A stretch of DNA of 51,004 nt from Thermoplasmatota archaeon. Its GTDB lineage: Archaea > Thermoplasmatota > Thermoplasmata > Thermoplasmatales > Thermoplasmataceae. The notes below the pieces were generated by a model. It ran no database searches. It saw only the letters and a program-made list of their open reading frames with translations, and was not told the origin of the DNA. Positions 49,859 through 51,004 of the stretch are shown one piece after another. How positions within the stretch are numbered: position 1 is the stretch's first letter; the number at the start of each line of letters is the position of its first letter. The DNA lies in NCBI GenBank assembly GCA_023489435.1, contig JAMDCA010000046.1:1-51004 (forward strand), written 5' to 3'. Both the position numbers and the translations under genes were made by a program.

Positions 49859-50473
49859 TTATTCCTTCTGTCCGGATTTTTCTTCATTAGTCTCCAAGCT
49901 TTTCTTCGCTTCACTTATCATTTCATCGATCTTTGATTCGGTATCATTAGTCATTTTTTCTTTATTTGACACGAATCTCCCTATTATATCTTCGACGTTC
50001 TTATCTGAGATTCCTTTAGAATCAACAGATCGAGTAATCATTTCAAGTTGTCCAGATAACCGGTCCTCTATTTGCTCAGAAACTGACACAATGCTCTCTA
50101 TATTCTGTTGAACTTGAGACATCTGGGATTCGGATAGTTGACTTTCTGCTAAATCTTTGGCACTCTGTTTCAAAGATGCCCAAATATCTTTGGTTGTCTT
50201 GGCGAATTGTAAACTGAGATCAACATTTTCCAAAAAAAGTTTATAATCTTTCAGACCCTTGATGGCCCCTTCCAAGTTAGCTATATTGGAAGCAAATAAT
50301 TTAGCTTTCGGAGAATTCTCACTGTCTATCGCAACTTTTAAGTTTTGCACATTTTTCTCGTAATTCCGTTCATATTGACGTATGGCTCTGTCAATATCCC
50401 CTTTCCACTTTGAAATTTTGGACCTTTTCTCAAAATTTTTTTCCTCTTCAGATTTTCTAAGTTTTATAGCCAT
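49859..50473 (-). CDS. Charged helical protein, ESCRT-III/Snf7 (CdvB)-like candidate
   Basis: Basic N-terminal helix, helical hairpin KAKLFASNIANLEGAIKGLKDYKLFLENVDLSLQFAKTTKDIWASLKQS reminiscent of Snf7 (A+.YA..+......L......++.V...+Q.A.T.K), acidic C-terminal tail. Confidence 0.55.
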   Translation of the reverse strand: MAIKLRKSEEEKNFEKRSKISKWKGDIDRAIRQYERNYEKNVQNLKVAIDSENSPKAKLFASNIANLEGAIKGLKDYKLFLENVDLSLQFAKTTKDIWASLKQSAKDLAESQLSESQMSQVQQNIESIVSVSEQIEDRLSGQLEMITRSVDSKGISDKNVEDIIGRFVSNKEKMTNDTESKIDEMISEAKKSLETNEEKSGQKE

Positions 50474-50503
50474 TGATCCTCTATCTAAAATAAGGTACAG
50501 GAA

Positions 50504-50515
50504 TTATTTAAATTT
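50504..50515 (-). promoter_or_regulatory. TATA-box-like element upstream of the ESCRT-III-like gene
   Basis: Minus strand AAATTTAAATAA, followed by SD-like GAGGATCA before the ATG at 50473. Confidence 0.45.
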
Positions 50516-51004
50516 GCATATTGCAAACTATCTCTTTGTTTTCCAATTTAAACAACGATCCAGTGAAAACAACGCCAGGGATAATGATATGGATCATAAA
50601 GGGGATATTGGCAAAGTCGCACCAGTGCCTGAAAAAGTAACATCTTATTATTCTTCATAAAAATCAATGTAAGTTAAAGTGAAAAACACTGTAGACATAA
50701 GGAAGGTGAGTCTATTTCTCAAGTGTTAATTGGAGGGAAAATGGATGTTCTGGGTAGCATTCAGCATTGAATTTCACTATTATCGACGAACCACAATTTA
50801 ACAATTAACATCGGGGAACAGATGATTTCAAATAGCACTAAAGAAGATAAAATTCGTTCACCAAGCGTCGGTGTGAACTATAGATATTGGCTGTTCGGAG
50901 AGGAGAGAAGGCATTACCGAAACTGCATCCAATAATAGGGGCATTCTGAAGAACCCATTGAATTGAGTTCATGAACTACTTACCGTCCTCGATCTCGTTA
51001 AGAA

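Noticed and set aside
1-51004. CRISPR arrays and cas genes
   Set aside because: No regularly spaced repeat units and no Cas-like proteins among the ORFs
1-51004. rRNA genes or complete IS elements
   Set aside because: No rRNA-like conserved blocks seen; no intact transposase ORF or paired terminal inverted repeats

Overview
This 51 kb window looks like chromosomal DNA of a Thermoplasmatales-like euryarchaeon: archaeal L15e, RNase P Pop5-like protein, RfcL, thermosome, prefoldin alpha, FtsY and Taw1 are present, there are many converging or overlapping genes, and promoters are TATA-type. Most of it is ordinary core metabolism and information processing. Two regions depart from that. (1) About 4.5-8.35 kb is gene-poor. 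It holds lineage-specific membrane proteins, a decayed GNAT gene, a small ORF interrupted exactly at a canonical -1 slippery heptamer, and a tRNA-Lys(CUU)-like 3' half lacking its 5' half, which may be an old integration scar. (2) A visibly AT-rich island lies downstream of an intact tRNA-Thr(CGU), about 47.6-51 kb. It encodes a co-oriented cassette on the minus strand: an ESCRT-III/Snf7-like charged helical protein, a beta-rich protein of unknown family, a Vps4/CdvC-like single-domain AAA ATPase with a helical (possibly MIT-like) N-terminus, and a small PH/GRAM-like protein. I consider this the best candidate for an undescribed system, a membrane-remodelling (ESCRT-like) module with a lipid-binding adaptor. 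All calls come from reading the sequence and ORF translations. No database search was run.
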